Source of the DNA: an uncultured Oscillospiraceae bacterium | GTDB taxonomy: Bacteria > Bacillota > Clostridia > Oscillospirales > Acutalibacteraceae | NCBI GenBank assembly: GCA_902495835.1 | Contig: CABUYS010000008.1 | Span: 1 to 23,565 of the forward strand | Direction: 5' to 3' | DNA: 23,565 nt | The notes under the pieces: model-generated | Databases searched by the model: none | Told to the model about the DNA's origin: nothing | What the model saw: the letters and a program-made list of their open reading frames with translations, nothing else | Shown here: one piece after another, positions 13,860-21,261 of the stretch | Numbering within the stretch: the first letter of the stretch is position 1 | Layout of the letters: the number at the start of each line of letters is the position of its first letter | Translations under genes and position numbers: made by a program

Positions 13860-14959
13860 AATGGGGCTTGAATAGCCTCTTTTTTATTTGTATTCTCTTT
13901 AAGCCCGGTATTTTCAAATCCTCTGCGTTTAGCTTTAATCTCATAACAAAACGGGATATCATCACCTTTCACGATAAAGTAATCTTCTGTTCGTTCTGAC
14001 ACAAAAATATTTCCCTTTCCGTAGGGAGAAAGAAATACTTGATATCCCACTTTTAAATTTACACACTCTGAAAAAATCGGTTCTATTTCTACTTTACAAA
14101 TTCCATTTTTAACTTCACTTTCTCCAATATCACCATAGTAATACTCTGCTGTTTCAGAAGCATTAATTAATCTGTTTCCATAATGTTCGGTTTTTTGAAT
14201 ACAGTTTTTGCTAAATCCGTCTGCTTCAAGTTTGTTAATACCATGAGCCAAACTAAAATAACCTTGATTTTGACCTTTAAAGAGATTTTTAAACCTATTA
14301 AGCCCAGTAGATGATGTAATAATCTCGTTTTGATTATCGACAGTAATTAATTCATTAGAAGATAAATTTTCCATTTTAAATTCCCGGTTCGTAGTCAAAT
14401 TTTTGATATTAAAATTATTACCGGCACTTGAAAGTTTAAGTTCTATTGTTGGTCTAAGTCCATATACTTCAGCAGAAAAATTGTCAAATTCAAAATAATT
14501 AATTACAGAACTATCAAAGTTATAAATTTTAGTTTGTGGGAATGTATAAGCATAGGGAGAATCACATTCTATGTTGCACCTAACACCAAAGTATTCACCG
14601 CCAAACTTTATATCTTCGTTTGCTTTCAAAATGCAATTAAAATAAAAATCCGAATACCATTCATCTTCAATCGGAAATTTATGATATCCGGGATTTCCAA
14701 AAAGCCAATTTTTAATTCTTAAAAAAGTTGGGAGATCAATAGGTTCTTTAGATACAATTTCAATAGGAAATTCTAAACTTAAATTTTCTTTCGCCCCTAA
14801 AAACAGTTTTATAGGGTTTTTCATGACTGATTCGCTTTTTATTTCTATACCTGAGCCAGAGACTATATCGTTTAAACTGGTATTTATAGACACTAAAATT
14901 AAACCAAAATCCTTTGACTATATTCCATTATACACAAAATGATTTCCTAGAAAACTCAC
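13844..14959 (-). pseudogene. Distal tail protein (Dit-like) with in-frame amber codon and replaced C-terminus
   Basis: Dit proteins join the tail tube to the tip of siphoviruses. The reading frame begins at GTG 14959 (RBS GAGGAG, 14968-14973) with MSFLGNHFVYNGI, then TAG (14918-14920), then SKDFGLILVSINTSL, exactly the expected start of a Dit protein, so codon 14 was lost to a nonsense mutation. A GTG at 14893 could give a shorter 349-residue product. LPTFLRIKNWLFGNPGYHKF and FGVRCNIECDSPYAYTFPQT are Dit-type. From about HYGNRLINASETAEYYYGD on, the sequence matches the C-terminal domain of a different phage tail protein, so an internal deletion fused two genes. The last 15 codons come from the toxin-antitoxin terminator. 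Confidence 0.75.
13863..13885 (+). terminator. Terminator of the RelB/YoeB cassette
   Basis: GGGGCT (13863-13868) pairs with AGCCTC (13874-13879) with one wobble, followed by six T. It lies inside the 3' end of the minus-strand tail gene, so the cassette has brought it into that gene. Confidence 0.7.
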
Positions 14960-14990
14960 GATTTATTCTCCTCTATATCAAAATTTACAT

Positions 14991-15025
14991 AAAAACAGCA
15001 GAGGCATTAAACTTTTGCCTCTGCT
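14991..15025 (-). terminator. Terminator on the minus strand before the Dit-like gene
   Basis: AGCAGAGGC (14997-15005) pairs with GCCTCTGCT (15017-15025); reading leftward the stem is followed by GTTTTTA. It would end the DUF4417 transcript, so the Dit-like gene may lack its original promoter. Confidence 0.7.
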
Positions 15026-15041
15026 AAAAGATTATAAATAC

Positions 15042-15190
15042 TTATACTGTTCTGTCCAAAACTTTTACTTTTATTATAATTTTTCTTAGTCTTTGACTAT
15101 CAATTATATGTTCCAAAACTTTATCTTCATTATTGTACCGTTTTTTCTGGTTTGTATGCTTCACAAATGCACATCTGTTTCACTTAAAAT
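15042..15190 (-). pseudogene. Degenerate second copy of the DUF4417 gene's 3' end
   Basis: Reading leftward the segment gives an ICEAYKPE-like start, a frame break, then EDKVLEHIIDSQRLRKIIIK and VKVLDRTV before a stop. This mirrors the end of the neighbouring gene (SPDETLEYVIDGQRLREII, TVWDRTI) with clear base identity over about 145 positions. It is the tail end of a former tandem paralogue, now too short to work. It fills most of the 14960-15268 gap. Confidence 0.8.
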
Positions 15191-15268
15191 CATTTATTGT
15201 AGAAAAATTTAAACTATCGTCTAATTAATTTATGCTTGTTTCTTTACTTATACCCTTACGTTCAAAAT

Positions 15269-16660
15269 CTATATTGTTCTGTCCCAAACAGTTACTTTCG
15301 TAATTATTTCTCTCAATCTTTGACCGTCAATCACATATTCTAACGTTTCGTCAGGGCTATCATAATATTTTTCTGTTTCAGGTTTATGTGATTCGCAAAT
15401 ACTTATAACTCCATTGGGGTGAGTTATGGAATAATCTTTTCCTTTCCATTCAAAGGTGACTTCACTGCGATATTTCATTGCAAATTTAAAATCGCTTATG
15501 GTTTTAAATCTATAATCTTCAGGATCAATGTGTATCACTGTGTGTGTTGTTTTCGTATTATCATTCATATTTTTTATCTCCTCAAAATTTTTAAATTCGG
15601 GAACCTCGTCAGGATAATTTATCGGTGAACTCGGGATTGGAACACCCTGTTCATTATTCCAGTTTATAAAATGGTCGTGCGGATTAGAATGAGCCCATGG
15701 CTTATCGTGATCAGTAAAATGCCTTTCCTTTATTGCTTTACCATCTTTACCTATCTTTGTTGCTCTATCATATCCGCCTTTTTTACCTTCGTAATGTGTA
15801 TAATTTATTTCTCCGGGTTCACCCAAAAAACGTTTGTCATCTTCTTTACGGGGCTTCCAATCACCCCCGTGAGCATTTCCCATACCTTTTAGGTTATCCG
15901 CTAAAACATAACCATATGATTTTACTATTATATCACAGTTTTCAGGTTTAGTTGTAATTCCGGAAATATACTCAAAGTATTTAGAAGGCTTATATGTTTC
16001 ATCGACATCAAAATATCTCCAGGAGCTTAGTTCATAATTTACATAAATTATATTTCCTTCCATTTCTGGAAAAGGCTCATGATAACAAATGATATATTCC
16101 GGGTCTATCCGCTTTAGCATTTCGTTATATCCGGTCATAAAAAATTCTTTTTGGTCAGAATGATTATCATGTTCCGAGACCATATATGTCGAAACCGCAA
16201 CGCATGAGCCTTTTTCTATTCCTTCAAAGCAAAAATCAAATGTAGGAGGCAGTCCCCAACTGACAGTTGGTATAACTCTTATCCCTTTTGAAGCTAAAAA
16301 AGTTCCGCACCACCGATTTTTAAAAGTATTATGTAATTGTTGTAGTTTGTGCATCTGTATGTACATACTGAAATCAGGTGTAAAAACTGCTTTGTAATTT
16401 TTTAAAGTTTCTATATAATTTTCCGGTTTCTTCCAAATTTTTTCGAATTTATAATCATATAGGAAGAAATGAACCATACGATTAAAATGCTTGACATCAT
16501 CGGATTTTATTTTATCAAATCCTATTAGCCTTAAATCGATGAAATCATCAGAAACCATTTTGGGCTTTGGTATAAGTGGCATATCATATTTTCCTGTACC
16601 ACGCAGCGTGTTTCTTAAAAAATAGGGACTGGTTCGGTACTCTAAATTTTCGGGTGTCAT
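15269..16660 (-). CDS. DUF4417 protein with C-terminal phage-type extension, 463 aa
   Basis: The first ~230 residues match DUF4417 proteins of phages and mobile elements: NRWCGTFLASKGIRVIPTVS, then FDFCFEGIEKGSCVAVSTYM, then GYNEMLKRIDPEYIICYHEP. Function is not known. A middle segment (GNAHGGDWKPRK, then KERHFTDHDKPWAHSNPHDH, then INYPDEVPEF) resembles the His-rich C-terminal regions of phage head or portal-associated and polymorphic-toxin-like proteins. The last 100 residues (FKFAMKYRSEVTFEWKGKDY, ending TVWDRTI) recur in degenerate form just downstream. ATG 16660 has a perfect AAGGAG site. It is intact, placed between tape-measure and tail-tip genes, where structural genes normally stand, so it is probably cargo. 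The DUF name is from recognition only. Confidence 0.72.
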   Translation of the reverse strand: MTPENLEYRTSPYFLRNTLRGTGKYDMPLIPKPKMVSDDFIDLRLIGFDKIKSDDVKHFNRMVHFFLYDYKFEKIWKKPENYIETLKNYKAVFTPDFSMYIQMHKLQQLHNTFKNRWCGTFLASKGIRVIPTVSWGLPPTFDFCFEGIEKGSCVAVSTYMVSEHDNHSDQKEFFMTGYNEMLKRIDPEYIICYHEPFPEMEGNIIYVNYELSSWRYFDVDETYKPSKYFEYISGITTKPENCDIIVKSYGYVLADNLKGMGNAHGGDWKPRKEDDKRFLGEPGEINYTHYEGKKGGYDRATKIGKDGKAIKERHFTDHDKPWAHSNPHDHFINWNNEQGVPIPSSPINYPDEVPEFKNFEEIKNMNDNTKTTHTVIHIDPEDYRFKTISDFKFAMKYRSEVTFEWKGKDYSITHPNGVISICESHKPETEKYYDSPDETLEYVIDGQRLREIITKVTVWDRTI

Positions 16661-16727
16661 AAAATTTTCTCCTTAAAAAGTATTCTCATAACACCATCTA
16701 AAAAATAGAAAATTTTCACCTTATAGA

Positions 16728-16886
16728 TCAAATTATATTTGCATATTTGTTAGCTGTCTTAAAAGTAATTTCAACAGCTTTTTTGATAATATTTTCACTT
16801 TCTCGTTTTAGTGCATTTACGGTTTCAAAATCTGCGTTGTCTCTAATGTTTATGTTTACGATAGGCGAGGAAATGATATCAATACA
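16728..16886 (-). pseudogene. Tape-measure-like C-terminal scrap
   Basis: Reading leftward from about 16886 to the stop TGA at 16728-16730 gives SPIVNINIRDNADFETVNAL, then KRESENIIKKAVEITFKTAN. The V-N-I plus D-N-A-D-F-E pattern is characteristic of the last residues of phage tape-measure proteins, which set tail length. Only about 50 of several hundred residues remain. The front is cut where a recD2 piece begins on the other strand. Confidence 0.5.
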
Positions 16887-16891
16887 ATTTA

Positions 16892-17203
16892 TTGTCGGAA
16901 GAAGAAAACTTTATTTTAAATATCCGAAAAACAAATGGAATAGTAGAGGAAATAACGTACCATAATAAAAAATCGGTGAATTTTCAGTAGTTATAAATTT
17001 CTAGTCATTCTCAAAGCAAAATAATGCTTCAAAGAAATTTGATTTATACAGGGGTTACAAGAGCTAAAAAACTTCTTATTTTAATTGGAGATCCCGACGC
17101 TTTAAGATATGCGGTTGAAAATAACATTGCAGACACCAGAAGAACTCGTTTAAAAGAAAAATTAATTAATAAATTTAACATGCAAAATGATACAACTTGC
17201 TAG
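16892..17203 (+). pseudogene. recD2: RecD2 helicase, N- and C-terminal scraps joined
   Basis: RecD2 is a 5'-3' DNA helicase of Bacillota. A frame from about 16892 reads NGIVEEITYHNKKS, the usual N-terminal OB-like start of RecD2. Within a few bases the sequence jumps to SEFSVVI, SHSQSKIMLQRNLIYTGVTR and AKKLLILIGDPDALRYAVEN, the C-terminal helicase motif region, in shifted frames, ending at TAG 17201-17203. All motor motifs between (about 650 residues) are deleted. It marks a large deletion at the edge of the phage block. The C-terminal part is secure; the N-terminal part is weaker. Confidence 0.7.
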
Positions 17204-17222
17204 AAAAGTAGCGGGTTGTATC
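17189..17222 (+). terminator. Terminator after the recD2 remnant
   Basis: GATACAACTTGCTA (17189-17202) pairs with TAGCGGGTTGTATC (17209-17222), 14 pairs including two T-G, followed after a few bases by TTTTT. It contains the recD2 stop. Confidence 0.6.
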
Positions 17223-17240
17223 ACTGAATTTTTAGGAACG

Positions 17241-17260
17241 CTGTTAAATATTGTTAACAG
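17241..17260. promoter_or_regulatory. Operator-like palindrome next to a TATAAT box
   Basis: CTGTTAA (17241-17247) and TTAACAG (17254-17260) are perfect inverted repeats directly before TATAAT (17261-17266). No gene starts on the plus strand downstream, so the target is unclear; it could be a leftover control site. Confidence 0.35.
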
Positions 17261-17329
17261 TATAATAGTAAGTTGATTTTTCGAATTTGTATAAAAATTT
17301 AGGTAAATAATAGATAGAAAAAATGAAAT

Positions 17330-17366
17330 AAAAAAAGCACCTCTCATAACTTATAGTATAAGGTGC
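17330..17366 (-). terminator. Terminator of the regulator at 17405
   Basis: Reading leftward, GCACCT (17361-17366) pairs with AGGTGC (17337-17342), with an inner CTTATA/TATAAG stem, followed by seven T. Confidence 0.75.
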
Positions 17367-17404
17367 GTTCCAAATGTACAAACTACCCTATCAGAAAATA
17401 ATAA

Positions 17405-17647
17405 TTACTTTAATTCTTGTTCGAGATTATTGAATTCATCAGAATCAAAAAATTCGGATAACGTAATATCTATTCCGTCACAAATCATTTTTATAGTTAA
17501 AATTTTAGGATTGCAACTTTTTCCATACATTATATTTTTTAATGACGAAGGAGCTATTCCTGACATTTCAGCTAATTTATTAAGAGTAATATTATTTTTA
17601 AAACATAGATACTTAATTCTTGCTTTAATCGCACCAATAGTATTCAT
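17405..17647 (-). CDS. Cro/CI-type HTH regulator, 80 aa
   Basis: This single-domain HTH protein reads KARIKYLCFKNNITLNKLAE, then GIAPSSLKNIMYGKSCNPKI and GIDITLSEFFDSDEF, the short-regulator type in which a DNA-binding domain makes up nearly the whole protein. ATG 17647 follows GGAGTTGAT; an upstream in-frame extension to 17767 has no site and an unlikely composition. A candidate promoter (TTTAGT - 17 - TATAAT at 17758-17730) precedes it. In architecture it resembles array member 5. It has its own terminator. Confidence 0.85.
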   Translation of the reverse strand: MNTIGAIKARIKYLCFKNNITLNKLAEMSGIAPSSLKNIMYGKSCNPKILTIKMICDGIDITLSEFFDSDEFNNLEQELK

Positions 17648-17990
17648 AAAAATCAACTCCATAAGTCTTGATAGCTTATAGAGTATAGTATTATGCTTGT
17701 AATTATAGGCTATGTATGATTCTATTAGTATTATACACAGTCTATTAATTCTACTAAACCTTTTCATTTATTTTTCCATAACATCAATTTTAGAATTAAT
17801 AAACTTAATGACATATTTAATTGTAGACTGTATGATTAGATTTTATAAATAATGTCCATATAAAACAGAATTAATGGGTAGTATTATAGAAGAAAATATT
17901 GAATATAACATTTCTAATTAACGAAAAAACTTCTTAGAGAAAGGGTTGATAAAAAATTTAAGCAAGACCTTTGATTTAGTCTTGCTAATT
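17648..17990. other. Non-coding gap with a 36-base copy of a downstream gene's 5' end
   Basis: The gap holds the minus-strand promoter region of the 80-residue regulator (17648-17760), then AT-rich spacer. At 17868-17903 a 36-base stretch (GAATTAATGG, one mismatch, TAGTATTATAGAAGAAAATA) matches 18919-18954 inside the gene at 18904. Similarity fades on either side and no start codon remains. It is a scrap of a duplicated gene, 1,051 bases from its twin. The terminator of the next regulator fills the right end. Confidence 0.65.
17950..17986 (-). terminator. Terminator of the regulator at 17991
   Basis: Reading leftward, AGCAAGAC (17979-17986) pairs with GTCTTGCT (17961-17968), followed by TAAATTTTTT. 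Confidence 0.75.
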
Positions 17991-18326
17991 TTAATCTTCA
18001 AAGTTGTTATTGGCTATAACTTCAGCTAACTGAATAATCAAGCTTATTTGTTTGTGATTACATTTGCTTATTAATTTTGATAAATCATCACTTAAAACTT
18101 CTCGAGATTTATAACATACACCACTTAACAAAGTATCAGGAGAAACTTCCAAAGCATTAGTTATACGAATTAATGCCGGAAGTCCTAATTTTGTTGTGCC
18201 GCCCTCTATATGTGCTATATGGATTGTAGATAAATTACTCATTTCAGCTAACTGTTCTTGTTTTAAATTTTTATTATGACGTTCTTTTGCGATTCTTCTT
18301 CCAATAGCTTTGTAATTTATTTCCAA
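17991..18326 (-). CDS. XRE-family regulator with C-terminal dimerisation segment, 111 aa
   Basis: Residues 5-70 form a canonical HTH (IGRRIAKERHNKNLKQEQLA, then LSTIHIAHIEGGTTKLGLPA, then LEVSPDTLLSG). The remaining 40 residues (DDLSKLISKCNHKQISLIIQ and on) look like a C-terminal helix for dimer formation. The same plan is found in array member 4 at 7487. TTG 18326 is preceded by AAGGTGGTGT. The gene lies between two other minus-strand regulators, each with separate control sites, so it is probably its own transcription unit. Confidence 0.87.
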   Translation of the reverse strand: MEINYKAIGRRIAKERHNKNLKQEQLAEMSNLSTIHIAHIEGGTTKLGLPALIRITNALEVSPDTLLSGVCYKSREVLSDDLSKLISKCNHKQISLIIQLAEVIANNNFED

Positions 18327-18435
18327 AACTACACCACCTTATAAATTCTTGAAATTCGCTATATATAAATAATTGTAAAATTTATAAGTTTGCGATATAA
18401 TGCTTAATATAGGAATGCTATCCTAAATTAAACAT

Positions 18436-18774
18436 TTAAATTTTACATGCCTTTGTAAATTCATCGATAATATTTAAAAGTGAATTTTGGTTTTCGGGTG
18501 ACAGTATTCTGAAATTACTTATTATTTTATACTCAGTTTTATTCAAATCGCATTCTTTAGTTATTTCGGCTTTATTTCTTATGTCCGTATGGTCTACTAT
18601 ATAGTCAATAGATACTCTGAAATAGTCAGACATCTTTTTTAATGTACTTATATCCGGTTCTATATTATGATTTTCGTATTTGTTTATTGATTGCTGACTT
18701 ATACCAATGGCATCACCCAGAGTCTGTTGGCTTATACCTTTTTCTTCTCTCAATATTTTTATATTTTTTAACAT
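18436..18774 (-). CDS. CI-like XRE-family repressor, 112 aa
   Basis: The HTH covers residues 1-65 (KNIKILREEKGISQQTLGDA, then ISQQSINKYENHNIEPDIST, then FRVSIDYIVDHTD). The C-terminal part ends in ILSPENQNSLLNIIDEFTK, a short helix common in phage and ICE repressors that lack a peptidase domain. It is divergent from the gene at 18904, with two palindromes between them, the classic lysogeny-switch layout. It is of the same subtype as array member 2 on the left. ATG 18774 follows AAGGAGATAAT. Confidence 0.88.
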   Translation of the reverse strand: MLKNIKILREEKGISQQTLGDAIGISQQSINKYENHNIEPDISTLKKMSDYFRVSIDYIVDHTDIRNKAEITKECDLNKTEYKIISNFRILSPENQNSLLNIIDEFTKACKI

Positions 18775-18798
18775 ACAATTATCTCCTTGTGGATTTAG

Positions 18799-18857
18799 AA
18801 TAACAAAATTTGATTGTTATTTGAAAATCCTAAAATTAGTTATTTATAACTAATTTT
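18799..18857. promoter_or_regulatory. Divergent operator region between the CI-like gene and the gene at 18904
   Basis: Two different palindromes stand side by side: AATAACAA (18799-18806) with TTGTTATT (18814-18821), and AAAATTAGTTAT (18832-18843) with ATAACTAATTTT (18846-18857), perfect over 12 bases with a two-base centre. They are the probable operators of the CI-like repressor. Confidence 0.6.
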
Positions 18858-18903
18858 GGTTGTTTTTGGTTACTAATATTCGTTGTTTTAAGGAGCAATA
18901 AAT

Positions 18904-19236
18904 ATGAAAAATAAAAAAGAATTAATGGATAGTATTATAGAAGAAAATATTGAAAACATTTTTGAATTATTTTATGGTTGTATGACCGGAGACATAAATT
19001 TAGAAAATTTAAGTGATGAGAAAAGAATTATTGCTGAGTGTATAAGAAATGAATGTACGGCTGGTGGTGATTGTTACGAATTATATTTTTCTTTAAGAAA
19101 AATAAGGAATAGCAAAACTAAAACGCAAATAACAGAGTTGTACGAGTGTATTTTAAAAGTTATGTGCAAAAAGATGTTTTTTAATGCTTTTAAATTAGGA
19201 ATGGTAGTAAGGAAAACAAAAGAACACGGCAGATAA
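18904..19236 (+). CDS. Small protein of unknown function, 110 aa, divergent from the CI-like repressor
   Basis: The sequence is acidic to neutral and helical (ELMDSIIEENIENIFELFYG, then NECTAGGDCYELYFSLRKI, ending KMFFNAFKLGMVVRKTKEHG). The last segment resembles small mobile-element proteins of the DUF6809 kind, but the match is too weak for a name. AAGGAGCAATAAAT precedes ATG 18904. It takes the position of a Cro or early gene behind a divergent switch, so repression by the CI-like protein is likely. Its 5' end is partly duplicated at 17868. Confidence 0.7.
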   Translation: MKNKKELMDSIIEENIENIFELFYGCMTGDINLENLSDEKRIIAECIRNECTAGGDCYELYFSLRKIRNSKTKTQITELYECILKVMCKKMFFNAFKLGMVVRKTKEHGR

Positions 19237-19334
19237 TCATACTTATACCGACAGTGTATAAAATTTATATGCTTACTTAATTGTTTAAGTTATAGGTCAA
19301 AAATAAAAGTATCCGATTTTTAATGCAGATTTAC

Positions 19335-19362
19335 TTGTATATTTTTATTTTTGGTATATAAT
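19335..19362 (+). promoter_or_regulatory. Promoter of the surface-protein gene
   Basis: TTGTAT (19335-19340), a 16-base spacer and TATAAT (19357-19362) lie 48 bases before ATG 19411. Confidence 0.6.
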
Positions 19363-19410
19363 TATTTATAAGCAAAGTATACAAAATTTTAAATGAAAAG
19401 GAGAGAAATT

Positions 19411-21201
19411 ATGAAAACCAGATTGTCAAGAAAATTTACGGCAATGTTCTTTACACTTTGCATAGTACTTTCGTTTGTGTCTATTCCGACTTTTGCAGCT
19501 GAGCTGGATTTTCTTCCGCAAGGAGTAACATATTCTAAGGACAACAAGCACACATATCACACACAAGTCAATGTAACCGCCAATGTTTCCGTTAAGGATT
19601 CAACTGGCACGGTGGTTGAAACTACACAAGTAAGTAAAAGCAGTGAGGAGTTTCTGGAAGGTGGTGTAGGCACGTTGCAAGGAAAGCTTGCAAATCTTCA
19701 GACCGAAATTGAAACACCGTACAAAGCCAATGGAACGGTTACAAGAGAAAATTTGAATAATCAAGTAATCCTTGACCATTTTGAGACTGCAACTTTTTAC
19801 AAATTCATTCCTACATCCGGTGATACCATTGATTTTATAACAGATTTAGAAAAGGCAAAGCAATATTTCGATGAGCACTCGGATGCAACCGGCACTTTCA
19901 CTGAACTTCTTGATATGCACGAATATCAGAAACATAATTACACCTATGACCTGAATGTGCAGAAAAATAGTCAGTCGACAAGTACTATAACTGAAGCTAA
20001 TGTTGAAAATGCGAAATTTGATTATCAGCCGGGTGATACGCCACAGGCAACGGCGCAGGTATCCGCTGCTGATCAAAATAAATACGAGATTGAATATGAA
20101 TGCTGGCAGCAATTTGAAAACAACAATCCTGTTGCCGCATGGTATTCGGATAACGGCTCACACGGTTCTTTGCCAACCATAACTGAATTTGAAAGTGGAA
20201 AAAGATATGTGTATTCCATTATGCTGAAGCCGAAAGACGGATATTCCTTCAGCAGTGAAACCGTCGTTACCGTGAACGGGCAAAAAGTATCGGCACCTTT
20301 CGTCGGCGGTTCCATGTATATTCCATCCATTAAAACGATTACTATAAATACTGTGACCGCTATCGACGTGGTAGAAATCAACGATGTAACTGTCAGCTTT
20401 AACGACGGCGATAAGCCAGTGTTCACCGGAAAGGTGCCCGATGGAGCTGACTATGCATACCGGTGTGAATGGTGGGAACTGGACAGCAAGACCGGTGCGA
20501 TGTCTACAGACTTCGGTAATTTTTATGAAAATAAGTTCATCAATTTTGAAGCTGGAAAGACCTATCATTATGGTGTATATGTAACAACTATTTATGGCGA
20601 CCGATATGTATTCGGACCCGACACCAAGCTGAAAATCAACGGAAAATTTGTAAATTACAAGTGCTATGAAGGCGATACGAGCGATGGTTCCGACGGTACC
20701 ATGTGGGTCATTACCGATCTGACCATGACACCACAAGCATCCGGTACAGCATCTTACTATAACGTAATTGAGGGAGCAAATAGTTCCTGGGTTCAGAACG
20801 CCGACAAAACATTAACTTTCCATATCAATGGAGATTTATCAAAATTTGTTGGTATTAAGGTCGATGACGAGTGGGTTGACAAAGAAAATTATACAGCTGC
20901 TTCAGGTTCAACAGTTGTTACTTTAAAAAATGAATATCTTAAAACGCTTTCCGACAGTGAACATAAAATTACTTTTGTTTACACCGACGGCGAAGTCAGT
21001 ACAAATTTTGAAATCAAAGAATTCGGAGAAAATTACGAAAATTCAGACAATTCTAAAGCTGAAGAAACTTATGAAAATTCGGATAATCCTAAAACCGGAG
21101 ACAATAGCAATATTCTCATATGGTATTCTTTACTTGCAGTAAGTGCATTAGCGATGTGTGGAATAATTGTTTATAATAAGAAGAAAAAATTCACAGTTTA
21201 A
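19411..21201 (+). CDS. Sortase-anchored surface protein, 596 aa
   Basis: A Sec signal peptide occupies residues 1-29 (KFTAMFFTLCIVLSFVSI, cleavage near TFA|AEL). The C-terminus has NPKTGD, a hydrophobic segment of about 21 residues and a KKKKF tail: a cell-wall sorting signal. Between lie a unique N-terminal domain (to about residue 195), two related repeats (FDYQPGDTPQATAQVS... with YSFSSETVVTVNG; VSFNDGDKPVFTGKVPDG... with YVFGPDTKLKING) and an X2/Ig-like domain (WVDKENYTAASGSTVVTLKN, then HKITFVYTDGEVS). ATG 19411 follows AAGGAG; an ATG at 19393 overlaps the site. Base composition is mosaic: 33 of 60 G/C at 20401-20460 but 18 of 60 at 19741-19800, so the repeat region may be imported. Adhesion or matrix binding is likely; the ligand is not known. 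Confidence 0.85.
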   Translation: MKTRLSRKFTAMFFTLCIVLSFVSIPTFAAELDFLPQGVTYSKDNKHTYHTQVNVTANVSVKDSTGTVVETTQVSKSSEEFLEGGVGTLQGKLANLQTEIETPYKANGTVTRENLNNQVILDHFETATFYKFIPTSGDTIDFITDLEKAKQYFDEHSDATGTFTELLDMHEYQKHNYTYDLNVQKNSQSTSTITEANVENAKFDYQPGDTPQATAQVSAADQNKYEIEYECWQQFENNNPVAAWYSDNGSHGSLPTITEFESGKRYVYSIMLKPKDGYSFSSETVVTVNGQKVSAPFVGGSMYIPSIKTITINTVTAIDVVEINDVTVSFNDGDKPVFTGKVPDGADYAYRCEWWELDSKTGAMSTDFGNFYENKFINFEAGKTYHYGVYVTTIYGDRYVFGPDTKLKINGKFVNYKCYEGDTSDGSDGTMWVITDLTMTPQASGTASYYNVIEGANSSWVQNADKTLTFHINGDLSKFVGIKVDDEWVDKENYTAASGSTVVTLKNEYLKTLSDSEHKITFVYTDGEVSTNFEIKEFGENYENSDNSKAEETYENSDNPKTGDNSNILIWYSLLAVSALAMCGIIVYNKKKKFTV

Positions 21202-21223
21202 TTTTAAATAAGCCTATATAATT

Positions 21224-21254
21224 ATCCGCCGAAAAAATTATCGGCGGATTTATT
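21224..21254 (+). terminator. Terminator of the surface-protein gene
   Basis: ATCCGCCGA (21224-21232) pairs perfectly with TCGGCGGAT (21241-21249), followed by TTATTG. Confidence 0.75.
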
Positions 21255-21261
21255 GTATGCA

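Noticed and set aside
14918..14920. Recoding of TAG as glutamine in a phage (genetic code 15)
   Set aside because: TAG serves as a normal stop at other genes here (8243, 22290), and the lesions elsewhere are TAA, TGA and frameshifts, so simple decay explains the amber codon better.
20158..20736. Long antisense frame across the surface-protein gene
   Set aside because: It is a shadow of the GC-rich sense gene, has no ribosome binding site, and its composition is not protein-like.
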